Shown here piece after piece: positions 50,781 to 59,134 of a stretch of 64,000 nucleotides of DNA (the first letter of the stretch is position 1; each line of letters opens with the position of its first letter). The stretch is from positions 124,001-188,000 of the forward strand of contig CAVXUX010000007.1 of assembly GCA_963765135.1 (NCBI GenBank), given 5' to 3'. The notes beneath the pieces are model-generated. The model saw nothing but the letters and a program-made list of their open reading frames with translations, ran no database searches and was not told the origin of the DNA. Source of the DNA: JACVRW01 sp963765135 (lineage in GTDB: Bacteria; Actinomycetota; Thermoleophilia; Solirubrobacterales; Thermoleophilaceae). The translations under genes were made by a program, and so were the position numbers.

Positions 50781-51937
50781 GCGGTTCCTTTCGCTTGGAG
50801 GAGGACAGGTCGCGGTGCGAACACCCAGCTGCGCAGGGCCATGTAGCGCGTGACCGTGGCGCAGATCCCGGCAGCCACCAGGACCGCCAGCTCCAGCGCC
50901 CGGCCCGATCCCGGATCGAGGCCGTGCAGGACTGCCAGCGCCCCGCTCGTGAGGCCGAGCGTGAGCACGTAGACGAACGCACCCATCGCGTGCTGGCGCA
51001 GCAGGTCGCGGCGGCCCGAGATGCCGAACGTGAGCCGCCGGTTCGCGTGCGTGTTGGCCACCGCCGTGACGGCCAGGGCGAGCGCGTTCGCGCCCTCCGG
51101 CCCGAGCGGCGATCGCAGCAGCAGGTAGAGCAGGGCGTAGGCGATCGTGGAGACCACGCCGACAGCCATGAAGCGGATCAACCGCGCCTCGGTGAGCAAC
51201 CGGGCGATGCCGCGCAGGTCGTCTACCGCCGTGCGGACGATGTCCACGCGCGAGTCGGGGTCGTCGACCCAGTCGACCGGGACCTCGTGGATCCGCATCC
51301 CCTCGCGCTGGGCGACCACGAGCAGCTCGGTGTCGAAGAACCAGCCGTCGTCGCGTACCGCCGGCAGCAGCCGCTGGACGGCGTCGCGGCGGACGGCCTT
51401 GAAGCCACACTGCGCGTCCGAGAACTGGGCGTCCAGCACGGTGTGCAGCAGCCGGTTGTAGCCGCGCGAGATGAACTCGCGCTTACGGCCGCGCACGACC
51501 CGCGACCCGGAGGCGAGCCGCGTGCCGATCGCCACGTCGCTGTGGCCGGAGAGCAGCGGCGCGAGCAGCGGCGGCAACGCGCGCAGGTCGGTCGACAGGT
51601 CGGCGTCCATGTAGCAGACGACGTCGGCCTCGCTGCGCTCCCAGGCCGCGCGCAGCGCGCGGCCCCGGCCCTTCTCAGTCAGCGCCAGCAGCTCGACGCC
51701 GGGGAGGTCCTCCGCCAGCGCCATCGCGATCCGCAACGTCTCGTCGGTGCTGGCGTTGTCGGCGATCACGATGCGCCAGCGCAGCGGCAGCGCGTCGGCG
51801 AGGTAGTCGTGGAGACGGCGGATCGAGGCCGTGAGCACGCCCTGCTCGTTGTGGACGGGCACGACCACGTCGACCGACGGCGAGCTGGCCGGCCCCGAGC
51901 TCGCGGCGGCGTCGGGCAGTCGGGTGACGGAATTCAT
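50777..51937 (-). CDS. Family 2 glycosyltransferase with GtrA-like membrane domain
   Basis: A 386-residue protein. The N-terminal GT-A domain (VDVVVPVHNEQGVLTASI, DNASTDETLRIA, CYMDADLSTDLRALP) makes a polyprenyl-phosphate sugar. From about residue 255 a four-helix GtrA-like domain follows (RFMAVGVVSTIAYALLYLLL), thought to flip or dock such lipids. Its ATGA overlap with the GT39 gene links synthesis and use of the donor. The promoter is divergent from the second two-component system and carries that system's direct repeat, suggesting co-regulation. Confidence 0.87.
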   Translation of the reverse strand: MNSVTRLPDAAASSGPASSPSVDVVVPVHNEQGVLTASIRRLHDYLADALPLRWRIVIADNASTDETLRIAMALAEDLPGVELLALTEKGRGRALRAAWERSEADVVCYMDADLSTDLRALPPLLAPLLSGHSDVAIGTRLASGSRVVRGRKREFISRGYNRLLHTVLDAQFSDAQCGFKAVRRDAVQRLLPAVRDDGWFFDTELLVVAQREGMRIHEVPVDWVDDPDSRVDIVRTAVDDLRGIARLLTEARLIRFMAVGVVSTIAYALLYLLLRSPLGPEGANALALAVTAVANTHANRRLTFGISGRRDLLRQHAMGAFVYVLTLGLTSGALAVLHGLDPGSGRALELAVLVAAGICATVTRYMALRSWVFAPRPVLLQAKGTA

Positions 51938-51981
51938 GCGGCCACGATCCGGTCCAGCCGCAAGAGGAGCCTGTGGTGACG

Positions 51982-51997
51982 CTGAGAGTTGACTGAG
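51982..51997. promoter_or_regulatory. CTCAG-N6-CTCAG direct repeat between the glycosyltransferase operon and second response regulator
   Basis: On the minus strand CTCAGTCAACTCTCAG is two CTCAG pentamers at an 11-bp period, facing the glycosyltransferase operon. The same element lies 32 bp before the response regulator ATG on the plus strand, with a -35-like TTGACT (51989-51994) inside it. The identical repeat recurs at 54064-54079. Confidence 0.55.
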
Positions 51998-52028
51998 TCC
52001 GCTGGCGCCGTCGCCACAATGCCGGGGG

Positions 52029-52703
52029 ATGCGGGTGCTGATCGTGGACGACGACCGTTCGCTGCGCGAGGCGCTGCGGCGGGCCCTGGTGCTCGGCGGC
52101 TACGACACCGTGTTGGCGGCGAGCGGGCAGGAGGCGCTCGCGCAGGTCGCCGACTCCAGTCCGGACGCGGTCGTGCTCGACATCGGGCTGCCCGACCTGG
52201 ACGGGCTGGAGGTATGCCGGCGCCTGCGCGGGGAGGGCAACCGCATCCCCGTCCTGATGCTGACCGCGCGCGACGCGATCGAGGACCGCATTGATGGCCT
52301 GGACGCCGGTGCCGATGACTATCTCGTGAAGCCGTTCGACGTAGGGGAGCTCAAGGCGCGGCTGCGCGCGCTGCTGCGCCGCAGCGGCGGGGAGGAGGCG
52401 CCCGCCGCGCTCTCGTTCGACGAGCTGCGCCTCGACCCGGTGCGCCACGGCGTGATCGTCGGGGAGGAGTTCGTCGAGCTGACCCGCACCGAGTACCAGC
52501 TGCTCGAGCTGCTGATGCGCAACCCGCGCCGCGTGCTGCCGCACAACCTGATCTACGAGCGCGTGTGGGGCTACGACTTCGGCCCCGCGTCGAACGCCCT
52601 GCGCGTCTACGTCGGCTACCTGCGCCGCAAGCTCCAGGACGCCGGCGCGCGCCCGCTGCTGCACACGGTGCGCGGCGTGGGCTACGTCCTGCGCGAGCCA
52701 TGA
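52029..52703 (+). CDS. OmpR family response regulator (MprA-like)
   Basis: A 224-residue response regulator: RVLIVDDDRSLREALRRAL, phosphoacceptor Asp51 in VVLDIGLPDLDGLEV, the lysine in YLVKPFDVGELKARL and the winged helix FVELTRTEYQLLELLMRNPR with LRVYVGYLRRKLQDAG. It overlaps the kinase start by 4 bp. It most resembles MprA-type regulators of cell-envelope stress, which agrees with the neighbouring envelope glycosyltransferases and exported PepSY-like protein. Confidence 0.92.
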   Translation: MRVLIVDDDRSLREALRRALVLGGYDTVLAASGQEALAQVADSSPDAVVLDIGLPDLDGLEVCRRLRGEGNRIPVLMLTARDAIEDRIDGLDAGADDYLVKPFDVGELKARLRALLRRSGGEEAPAALSFDELRLDPVRHGVIVGEEFVELTRTEYQLLELLMRNPRRVLPHNLIYERVWGYDFGPASNALRVYVGYLRRKLQDAGARPLLHTVRGVGYVLREP

Positions 52704-54058
52704 CCCTGCGCATGCGCATCGCCGCCGCGGCCGGCCTGGCCGTCGCGCTCGCCGTGATCGCGGTGTCGATCGCGGTGTACCTGGGCGTGCGCGGCGAGCT
52801 GCGCGACGAGGTCGACGTCTCGCTGCACGACCGGGCGGACGCCGTCGCCCGCTTCGCCGATCGGGGCGACCGGCGGCTGCCGAACGTGCCGCCGGAGCCG
52901 TTCGGCGGACCCGAGGGCTACGTGCATCTCGTGCAGCCCGACGGCCGCATCCTGCGCCGGCCCGGCGCCGGCGAAGCGCTGCCGGTCGACGGACGGGCGC
53001 GCGGGATCGCCCGCAGCGGGTCCGGCGAGCAGCTGGTCGACACGACCGTCGACGGCCTCCACCTGCGCGTCCTGACCAAGGGCGTGGGCGACGCGGGCGC
53101 GATCCAGGTCGCGCGCCCGCTCGACGAGGTCGACCGCCAGCTGGACCGCATCCTGCTGGTGCTGCTGTTCGTGGGCGCGGTGGGCGTGGCGCTCGGCGCC
53201 GGGCTTGGGGCTCTGGTGGCGCGTACGGCGCTGGCGCCGATCGCGAGCTTCACGCGGCGCACCGAGCAGCTGGCCGCCGACCCCGATCCATTCGAGCGCA
53301 TGGAGGTCACCGGCCGCGACGAGCTGAGCCGGCTGGCGCGCAGCTTCAACTCCACGCTGGACTCGCTCGAGCGCTCCGTCGAGGCGCAGCGGCACCTGGT
53401 GGCCGACGCCAGCCACGAGCTGCGCACGCCGATCGCCAGCCTGCGGGCGAACATCCAGACATTGCAGGAGGCCGACCGCCTGCCCGAGTCCGAGCTCGAG
53501 TCGCTGCGGGCAGACATCCTCGAGGAGCTGGACGAGCTGACCGCCCTGGTAGCCGACATCGTCGAGCTCGCGCGCGGCACGAAGCCCGACGAGCTGGCCG
53601 ACGACGTCCGCCTCGACCGGATCGTCGAGGAGGTGGCCGACCGGGCGCGGGTGCGCGCGGGGGATCGGGTCGCCTTACACGTCATCGCCGAGCCGACCGT
53701 GGTGCGCGGCGAGCCGCAGCGGATCCAGCGGGCGGTGGCGAACCTGGTCGACAACGCGGTCAAGTGGAGCCCAGGAGGCGGCGTCGTGCAGCTCGAGCTG
53801 AAGGACGGCGAGCTGAGCGTGCGGGACCACGGACCCGGCTTCGCCGAGGCCGACATCCCGCACGTGTTCGAGCGCTTCTTCCGCGCCGAGGGCGCACGCG
53901 GCCTGCCGGGCTCGGGGCTGGGCCTGGCGATCGTGCGCCAGGCGGCCGAAGCGCACGGCGGGTTCGCGGCCGCCGGCAACGCTCCTGGTGGAGGGGCGCT
54001 GGTGCGCGTCTCGTTCGGCACGCGGGTGGAGACGCCGGCCGCACCGGCGCTCCAATAA
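52700..54058 (+). CDS. Sensor histidine kinase (MprB-like)
   Basis: A 452-residue kinase: a first helix (AAAAGLAVALAVIAVSIAVYL), an extracytoplasmic domain to about residue 150, a second helix (ILLVLLFVGAVGVALGAGLGALV), HAMP, the phosphoacceptor His239 in LVADASHELRTPIASLRANI and an ATPase domain (AVANLVDNAVKWSP, GSGLGLAIVRQAAEAHGG). The ATG overlaps the regulator stop. Together they form the second two-component system, whose likely targets share CTCAG-N6-CTCAG repeats. Confidence 0.92.
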   Translation: MTLRMRIAAAAGLAVALAVIAVSIAVYLGVRGELRDEVDVSLHDRADAVARFADRGDRRLPNVPPEPFGGPEGYVHLVQPDGRILRRPGAGEALPVDGRARGIARSGSGEQLVDTTVDGLHLRVLTKGVGDAGAIQVARPLDEVDRQLDRILLVLLFVGAVGVALGAGLGALVARTALAPIASFTRRTEQLAADPDPFERMEVTGRDELSRLARSFNSTLDSLERSVEAQRHLVADASHELRTPIASLRANIQTLQEADRLPESELESLRADILEELDELTALVADIVELARGTKPDELADDVRLDRIVEEVADRARVRAGDRVALHVIAEPTVVRGEPQRIQRAVANLVDNAVKWSPGGGVVQLELKDGELSVRDHGPGFAEADIPHVFERFFRAEGARGLPGSGLGLAIVRQAAEAHGGFAAAGNAPGGGALVRVSFGTRVETPAAPALQ

Positions 54059-54063
54059 CGCGC

Positions 54064-54079
54064 CTCAGGGCGGTCTCAG
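54064..54079 (+). promoter_or_regulatory. CTCAG-N6-CTCAG direct repeat before the PepSY-like gene
   Basis: CTCAGGGCGGTCTCAG holds two CTCAG pentamers at an 11-bp period, identical in spacing and half-site to the repeat at 51982-51997. A -10-like TACGGT (54090-54095) follows after 10 bp, and an AAGGAGG ribosome site precedes the ATG at 54134. This suggests direct activation of the exported protein by the adjacent regulator. Confidence 0.55.
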
Positions 54080-54133
54080 CCGGCGGGCCTACGGTGCCCT
54101 CCGACGGTCAAGAACGACCCAAGGAGGCAGGAC

Positions 54134-54496
54134 ATGAAGGACAAGTTGAAGGGCGTAGTCCTCGCCGTGGCGGCCATCGCGGCGCTCGCCGTTGGCGGCT
54201 CCGCAATCGCAGGCGCGGCCGGCGGCGGAGGCGACGACAACGGCGGCGACAAGGCGATCACCGGGCAGGCGCTCGATCAGGCCAGCGCCGCGGCGCTCAA
54301 GGCCACCGGCGGCGGCAAGGTCACCCAGACCGAGGTGGGCGACGAGGAGAGCTACTACGAGGTCGAGGTGACCCGCGCCGACGGCAGTCAGGTCGATGTG
54401 CAGCTCGACCGTGGCTTCCAGCTGGTCGGGCAGAAGGCCGACCACGAGGACGCTGGCGGCGGCGGAGCCGACCACGACGGCGGGGCGGACGAGTAA
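54134..54496 (+). CDS. Exported PepSY-like protein
   Basis: A 120-residue protein with a signal peptide (MKDKLKGVVLAVAAIAALAV then GGSAIAGAA) and one PepSY-like unit: ITGQALDQASAAALKATGGG, VTQTEVGDEESYYEVEVTR and VDVQLDRGFQLVGQ. The C-terminus is Asp/His/Gly-rich (EDAGGGGADHDGG) and could bind metal. Genes of this kind often lie beside MprAB/CiaR-like systems and report envelope stress. AAGGAGG precedes the ATG. Its stop overlaps the next start by one base. Confidence 0.8.
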   Translation: MKDKLKGVVLAVAAIAALAVGGSAIAGAAGGGGDDNGGDKAITGQALDQASAAALKATGGGKVTQTEVGDEESYYEVEVTRADGSQVDVQLDRGFQLVGQKADHEDAGGGGADHDGGADE

Positions 54497-55188
54497 TGAC
54501 TCGCCGGCTTGCGATCGCGGCCGCCTGCGGCCTGGTCATCGGACCGGTCGCGGGCGGCTCGCCGGCGCTCGCTGCGCCGAAGTTCACCGCGCGCATCGAC
54601 AACCCCTACCTGCCGATGGCGCCGGGCAGCCGCTGGGTCTATCGCGAGACGTCCGCCGGCGGAAGCAGCCAGCGCGTGGTCGTGCGGGTGACGCGCCGGA
54701 CCAAGCTGATCGCCAACGGCGTCACGGCTCGCGTGGTGCGCGATACCGCCACCGCGAACGGCCAGGTCGTCGAGGACACCTTCGACTGGTACGCGCAGGA
54801 CGCGCGCGGCAACGTGTGGTACCTCGGCGAGGACACCAAGGAGTACGAGAACGGCAAGGTCGTGTCGACCCACGGCTCGTGGGAAGCCGGGGTGAACGGC
54901 GCCCGCGGCGGCCTGGTGATGCCGGCCCACCCGCGCCCGGGGCTGCAGTACCGCCAGGAGTACCTGGCCGGGGAGGCCGAGGACTCGGCTCGCGTGTTGA
55001 GCGTCGACGACCAGGCCGAGGTCAAGGTCGGGCACTTCAAGCACGTCGTGCTGACCAAGGAGTGGAACCCACTCGAGCCGAAGGTGCTCGAGTACAAGCT
55101 CTACGCGCGCGGCGTCGGGCCGGTCCTGGCCCTGACCGTTTCGGGCGGCAGCGACCGCGAGGAGCTGGTCAGCTTCCACCAGGGGTAG
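54496..55188 (+). CDS. Exported protein of unknown function
   Basis: A 230-residue protein with a signal peptide (LAIAAACGLVIGPVAGGSPALAA is split by a likely ALAA cleavage site). The mature part opens FTARIDNPYLPMAPGSRWVY and has ATANGQVVEDTFDWYAQD, NVWYLGEDTKEYENGK and a YRQEYLAGEAEDSARVLS segment. It looks like a beta-rich secreted domain found in many actinobacteria, without assigned function. It is translationally coupled to the PepSY-like gene and probably belongs to the same envelope-response unit. Confidence 0.75.
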   Translation: MTRRLAIAAACGLVIGPVAGGSPALAAPKFTARIDNPYLPMAPGSRWVYRETSAGGSSQRVVVRVTRRTKLIANGVTARVVRDTATANGQVVEDTFDWYAQDARGNVWYLGEDTKEYENGKVVSTHGSWEAGVNGARGGLVMPAHPRPGLQYRQEYLAGEAEDSARVLSVDDQAEVKVGHFKHVVLTKEWNPLEPKVLEYKLYARGVGPVLALTVSGGSDREELVSFHQG

Positions 55189-55201
55189 GCTGCCGGGTGC
55201 G

Positions 55202-55480
55202 ATGCCCTGCCTGGTCGTCCTGCTGGCCCTGATCTCGCCGCGCTTGGCGCTGTTCGCGATGTGGCTGTTCAGCGACATCCTCGGCGACGCCTACGACAGC
55301 TGGATCGTCCCGCTGCTCGGTTTCTTCGTGCTGCCCTGGACGACGCTCGCCTACGCGGGCATGTGGTCGTCTGGCACCAACGTGGTCCACGGGTTCGAGT
55401 GGTTCATCGTCGGGTTCGCCTTCGTGGTCGACATCGGCTCCTACGCCGGCGGCCGTTCGAGCCGCGCCGAGCGCGCCTGA
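55202..55480 (+). CDS. Small membrane protein
   Basis: A 92-residue protein with two to three hydrophobic helices (LVVLLALISPRLALFAMWLF, IVPLLGFFVLPWTTLAYAGM and FIVGFAFVVDIGSYAGG). It matches the small conserved actinobacterial membrane proteins that carry a DAYDSWIVPLLGF element; no function is known to me. It starts 13 bp after the preceding gene and overlaps the 3' end of the convergent PucR gene by 40 bp. Confidence 0.7.
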   Translation: MPCLVVLLALISPRLALFAMWLFSDILGDAYDSWIVPLLGFFVLPWTTLAYAGMWSSGTNVVHGFEWFIVGFAFVVDIGSYAGGRSSRAERA

Positions 55481-56634
55481 GCCCGCAGCGCCAGCTCGAG
55501 CTCGAGCCGCGCATCGGGATCGTCGAGCTGCTCGCCCAGCAGCTCGCGTAGACGCGCGAGCCGGTAGCGGACGGTCTGCGGGTGGAGGTCGAGTGCGCGC
55601 GCCATGGCGGCCGCGTTGCCGCCCTCGCGGACGTAGGCGAGCGCCGTCTCTGCCATGCGCCCGCGCGCCTTGGGGGTGAGCTCGTCGAAGGCGGCGAGGC
55701 GGCGGGCGGCGAGGCGGTCGACGAAGGCCCGCCCCTCGAAGAGCAGCAGGTCGATGAGGACGTCGTCAGCACGAAGCGGGGCCTCGGAGATCACGCCCGC
55801 TTCGGCCCCCCTGAGCGCGGCTCGCGCCAGCGCCCAAGATCCGGCGAGCTCGGCCGGGGCGACCGCCGGCCCCAGCGCTGCCGTCCGTCCGGCCAGCGCG
55901 CCGCCGACCTCGGACGCCCGCCCCGGTCCTTCGGGGTCGGGCACGATCGCGCAGCCCTCGCCGTCGAGTGCGGCCACCAGCGTGTCGGCCGGCAGCCGGC
56001 GCGCGATTCGCTCCAGCTGCTCCTCGGCGCACGCGATCGCGGCCGCTGCGCGCGGGATGCGCCAGCCGACCGTCGCCGCGGCCGCCCTCAGGTCGGCGTC
56101 GTCCGTGGGTGGGTCGCGCAGCAGCAGCACCACCAGCTCGCGCTGGCGCCGGCGGCGCTCGCCCTCGAGGTGGCTGCGCGCCTCGGCGTAGCCCTCCACC
56201 GAGTCGGCCGACAGCTCCTCGATGAACGCGAAGATCGATTCGGCCAGCAGGCTCAGCACCTCGGGGTCGGCGCCCGATCGCTGCGCCGCGTCGGCCACCC
56301 GCCGCCACGCCACCCGAGCGCCGACGCGGTAGGCGGACTGCAGCGAATCGAGCGTTCGGCCCTGGCGCAGCTCGCCCCGCCCCAGCGCCACGTAGACCTC
56401 CCGGCCCGGTCCGCGCGCCCCCGACGGGCTGCGGATCAGCTCCACGAACTGGCGCAGCGCCTCGGTCACCCCGGTTCGCACCCCGCGCCCGAACGAGCCC
56501 TCCAGCGGCCGCGCGTACTCGGGTACCTCGCGCGCGATCGTGGCCAGGATCTCGTCGGTGATCGCGTCCAGCTCGGGCTCGATCACATCGGCCACGCTGG
56601 CCGGCAGTGACCGCCAAGGCTCGTTCTTTGTCAC
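55441..56634 (-). CDS. PucR/CdaR-type transcriptional regulator
   Basis: A 397-residue regulator with a helical N-terminal domain (EPELDAITDEILATIAREVP; RTGVTEALRQFVELIRSPSG), a central GGDEF-like degenerate region and a C-terminal PucR helix-turn-helix (RALDLHPQTVRYRLARLREL near residue 365). It diverges from a fatty-acid desaturase gene, so it is a candidate regulator of membrane-lipid unsaturation. The GTG at 56634 (MTKNEPWRSLP) is preferred over a TTG four codons upstream. Confidence 0.82.
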   Translation of the reverse strand: MTKNEPWRSLPASVADVIEPELDAITDEILATIAREVPEYARPLEGSFGRGVRTGVTEALRQFVELIRSPSGARGPGREVYVALGRGELRQGRTLDSLQSAYRVGARVAWRRVADAAQRSGADPEVLSLLAESIFAFIEELSADSVEGYAEARSHLEGERRRRQRELVVLLLRDPPTDDADLRAAAATVGWRIPRAAAAIACAEEQLERIARRLPADTLVAALDGEGCAIVPDPEGPGRASEVGGALAGRTAALGPAVAPAELAGSWALARAALRGAEAGVISEAPLRADDVLIDLLLFEGRAFVDRLAARRLAAFDELTPKARGRMAETALAYVREGGNAAAMARALDLHPQTVRYRLARLRELLGEQLDDPDARLELELALRAQARSARLERPPA

Positions 56635-56711
56635 TGAAGTGAGCAATTTACATCTCGGATTGGTGGTCTGCTCCCTACTTACGTGAGCTGGATGATGACA
56701 GGCTTCAGGTC

Positions 56712-57635
56712 ATGAGCACCCTGGAGAAGCGCGTGAACCTGCTCGCCGTCGCGATCCCGTTCGTCGCGACGATCGCCGCCATCGTCCTGCTCTGGAACAG
56801 CGTCGTGAGCGCGACCGACCTGGCGATCCTGGCGGTGATGTACGTCCTGACCGGCCTCGGCGTGACGGTCGGCTTCCACCGCATGCTGACCCACCGCTCC
56901 TTCCAGGCGCCCAAGCCGGTCGAGTACGCCTTCGCCGTGCTCGGCTCGATGGCCGTGCAGGGTCCGGTGATGGCCTGGGTCGCCGACCACCGCAAGCACC
57001 ATGCGCACGCCGACCACGAGGGCGATCCGCACAGCCCTCACGTCGGCCACGGCGACGGCGCAACTGGCGTGCTGCGCGGCCTCTGGCACGCGCACGTGGG
57101 CTGGCTCTGGTCCGAGCAGGGTCAGGCGAGCGCGCGCAAGTACGCGCCCGACGTCTACGAGGACCGCGGCATGCGCATCATCAACCGCCGCTTCCCGCTG
57201 CTCGTGCTGCTCAGCCTCGCGCTGCCGGCGCTCGCCGGCTGGGCCCTGACGGGCACGCTGGCCGGCGCCGCCACCGGCCTGCTCTGGGGCGGCCTGGTCC
57301 GCATCTTCTTCGTGCACCACATCACGTGGAGCGTCAACTCGGTCTGCCACTTCCTGGGCACGCGCCGTTTCGAGACCGACGACCACTCGACCAACGTCGC
57401 CTGGCTGTCGCTGCTCTCGTTCGGCGAGTCCTGGCACCACAACCACCACGCCTTCCCGCGCTCCGCCGCACATGGGCTGAGGCGCTGGGAGCAGGCGCTC
57501 GACCCCTCGGCGCTCGTGATCAAGAGCCTCGAAAAGCTCGGCCTCGCACGCAACGTGGTGCGCATCGCGCCCGAGCGCCAGCAGCAGCGCCAGACGGCGG
57601 CAGCGCCGCTGCGCGCGGCCCCCCGCGACGCCTAG
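56712..57635 (+). CDS. Acyl-CoA/acyl-lipid delta-9 desaturase
   Basis: A 307-residue membrane fatty-acid desaturase. The three di-iron histidine boxes are present: HRMLTH (56-61), HRKHH (from residue 93) and HHNHH (from about 242). Hydrophobic helices lie between them. It introduces a cis double bond into acyl chains with O2 and an electron donor. It is intact and diverges from the PucR-type regulator. Its stop overlaps that of a small opposite-strand gene in a CTAG. Confidence 0.9.
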   Translation: MSTLEKRVNLLAVAIPFVATIAAIVLLWNSVVSATDLAILAVMYVLTGLGVTVGFHRMLTHRSFQAPKPVEYAFAVLGSMAVQGPVMAWVADHRKHHAHADHEGDPHSPHVGHGDGATGVLRGLWHAHVGWLWSEQGQASARKYAPDVYEDRGMRIINRRFPLLVLLSLALPALAGWALTGTLAGAATGLLWGGLVRIFFVHHITWSVNSVCHFLGTRRFETDDHSTNVAWLSLLSFGESWHHNHHAFPRSAAHGLRRWEQALDPSALVIKSLEKLGLARNVVRIAPERQQQRQTAAAPLRAAPRDA

Positions 57636-57784
57636 CGCTTCGGCTTGCGCTCGCGCGGCGGGTTCGCCTTGCGCTCCGCCGGCGTCATCTTGCGGATCGT
57701 GAGCTCGCCCTTGTCGACCTGGTCCTGGATGTCCGCCAGCTTCTCCTGGCGTTTCTCCTCGGAGCGCTCCTTCGGCGTCTTCAT
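57632..57784 (-). CDS. Small highly charged conserved actinobacterial protein
   Basis: A 50-residue protein, MKTPKERSEEKRQEKLADIQ at the N-terminus and LTIRKMTPAERKANPPRER near the end, predicted helical and rich in Lys/Arg/Glu. The same pattern is common in actinobacterial genomes as a stand-alone gene of unknown function. The ATG at 57784 is chosen because homologues begin there. It converges with the desaturase gene. Confidence 0.65.
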   Translation of the reverse strand: MKTPKERSEEKRQEKLADIQDQVDKGELTIRKMTPAERKANPPRERKPKR

Positions 57785-57826
57785 GGCCTGAACCGTATTT
57801 CCCAGGGCAGACGGGGGCACCTGCTA

Positions 57827-57916
57827 GCGTCAATGACGCGGGTGGCGTCGTTGCCCGCGAGGTTCTCGTCTCCTGAGCGACGGTGGCCTCTGAGCTGCCG
57901 TTCAGCTAGGAGCAAG
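57827..57916 (+). promoter_or_regulatory. Structured 5' leader of the DEAD-box helicase gene
   Basis: The 132 bp before the helicase include two hairpin candidates: GCGTCAATGACGC (57827-57839) and CGCGGG...CCCGCG (57838-57860), which overlap and so may be alternatives. A TAGCGT (57825-57830) could be a -10 box. AGGAG sits just before the ATG. DEAD-box helicase messages often carry cold-responsive or autoregulatory leaders, which this could be. Confidence 0.35.
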
Positions 57917-59134
57917 ATGTCTCAGCAGTCCTTCGCCGATCTCGGCGTATCAGATGCGGTCGTGCGCGCCCTTGCGGCGCGCGACGTGACCGTTCCCTTC
58001 GATGTCCAGCGATCGGTCGTTCCCGACGTGCTCGCCGGACACGACGTGCTCGTGCAGTCGCCGACCGGGTCGGGCAAGACCCTGGCGTTCGGCGTCCCAC
58101 TAGTGGATCTCGTCCAGGCCGAGGACGCGAGGGCGGCCGCCCTCGTGCTCGTGCCGACACGTGAGCTCGCGAGCCAGGTCACCGCAGACCTGAGGGAGAT
58201 CGCCGAAGCACGGGCGCTCTCGCTGGCAGCCGTCTACGGCGGCGCCGGCCTCGAGCGCCAGGCAAAACTTGCCCGAAGGGCGCACATCTTGGTGGCCACA
58301 CCCGGCCGCCTGGAGGACCTCGTGCAGCGCGGCGCCATCCGACTCGATTCCATCCGAGTGCTCGTCCTCGACGAGGCGGACCGGATGCTCGACATGGGCT
58401 TCCGCCCGGCCGTCGACCGCATCGTCGCGCTCACCCCGCGCGACCGCCAGACACTCTTCTTCTCGGCGACCCTCGAGGGCGCGACCGGACAGGTCGCCGC
58501 CGCCTTCACCCGCAACCCGCGCCGCCACTCACAGCAGGCCAGCGAGCGCGCGAAGGGCCGCGTGGAGCACCGCTTCGTCGCCGTCGCCCACGAGTCGAAG
58601 CTCGAGTCGCTGGTCAACGAGCTGGCCACCGGCGAGCGCGGGCGCACGCTCGTGTTCGTGCGCACCAAGCGCGGAGCCGACCGGCTCGTCAAGCGCCTCT
58701 CACGTCACGGCGTGCACGCGCTGGCGATCCACGGCAACCGCTCGCAGTCCCAGCGCGAGAAGGCGCTCGGCCGCTTCCACTCGGGCAGCATCGACACGCT
58801 GGTCGCCACCGACGTGGCCGCCCGCGGCATCGACGTGGACGACGTCACGCACGTGATCAACTTCGACGCACCCGAGGACCGCGACACCTACGTGCACCGC
58901 GTCGGCCGCACCGGCCGGGCGGGGCGCCACGGCATCGGCATCACGCTGGTGACCGGTGAGCAGAGCAAGGTCGTAGGCAAGATCGCCTCCGACCTGCGCC
59001 TGCACGCCCAGTTCGCGCAGAGCGGCATGAGCGAGGCCGGAGGGCGCACCCACAGCCGCCCGAGCGGTCCGAAGCCCCAGCACCGCAATCAGCGCCAGCA
59101 CCGCCAGCGCCAGCGCTCGCGCAGCTCGCGCTAG
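57917..59134 (+). CDS. DEAD-box RNA helicase
   Basis: An intact 405-residue ATP-dependent RNA helicase. Motif order: a Q-motif region VPFDVQRSVVPDVLAG, Walker A SPTGSGKT, PTRELASQ, TPGRLEDLV, DEAD in VLDEADRMLDMGF, SAT in FFSATLEG, then the second RecA domain with TLVFVRTKRGADRL, ATDVAARGIDVDDV and HRVGRTGRAGR. The C-terminal tail is basic and Gln/Arg-rich (QHRNQRQHRQRQRSRSSR) and should bind RNA. It overlaps the convergent quinone reductase gene by 4 bp. Confidence 0.92.
   Translation: MSQQSFADLGVSDAVVRALAARDVTVPFDVQRSVVPDVLAGHDVLVQSPTGSGKTLAFGVPLVDLVQAEDARAAALVLVPTRELASQVTADLREIAEARALSLAAVYGGAGLERQAKLARRAHILVATPGRLEDLVQRGAIRLDSIRVLVLDEADRMLDMGFRPAVDRIVALTPRDRQTLFFSATLEGATGQVAAAFTRNPRRHSQQASERAKGRVEHRFVAVAHESKLESLVNELATGERGRTLVFVRTKRGADRLVKRLSRHGVHALAIHGNRSQSQREKALGRFHSGSIDTLVATDVAARGIDVDDVTHVINFDAPEDRDTYVHRVGRTGRAGRHGIGITLVTGEQSKVVGKIASDLRLHAQFAQSGMSEAGGRTHSRPSGPKPQHRNQRQHRQRQRSRSSR

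Noticed and set aside
47182..50982. A very long open frame (over 1,200 codons) on the minus strand
   Set aside because: It runs antisense to the sensor kinase and out of frame through the GT39 gene; its translation is Arg/Ala/Gly-rich without domains. Long spurious frames are expected in very GC-rich DNA.
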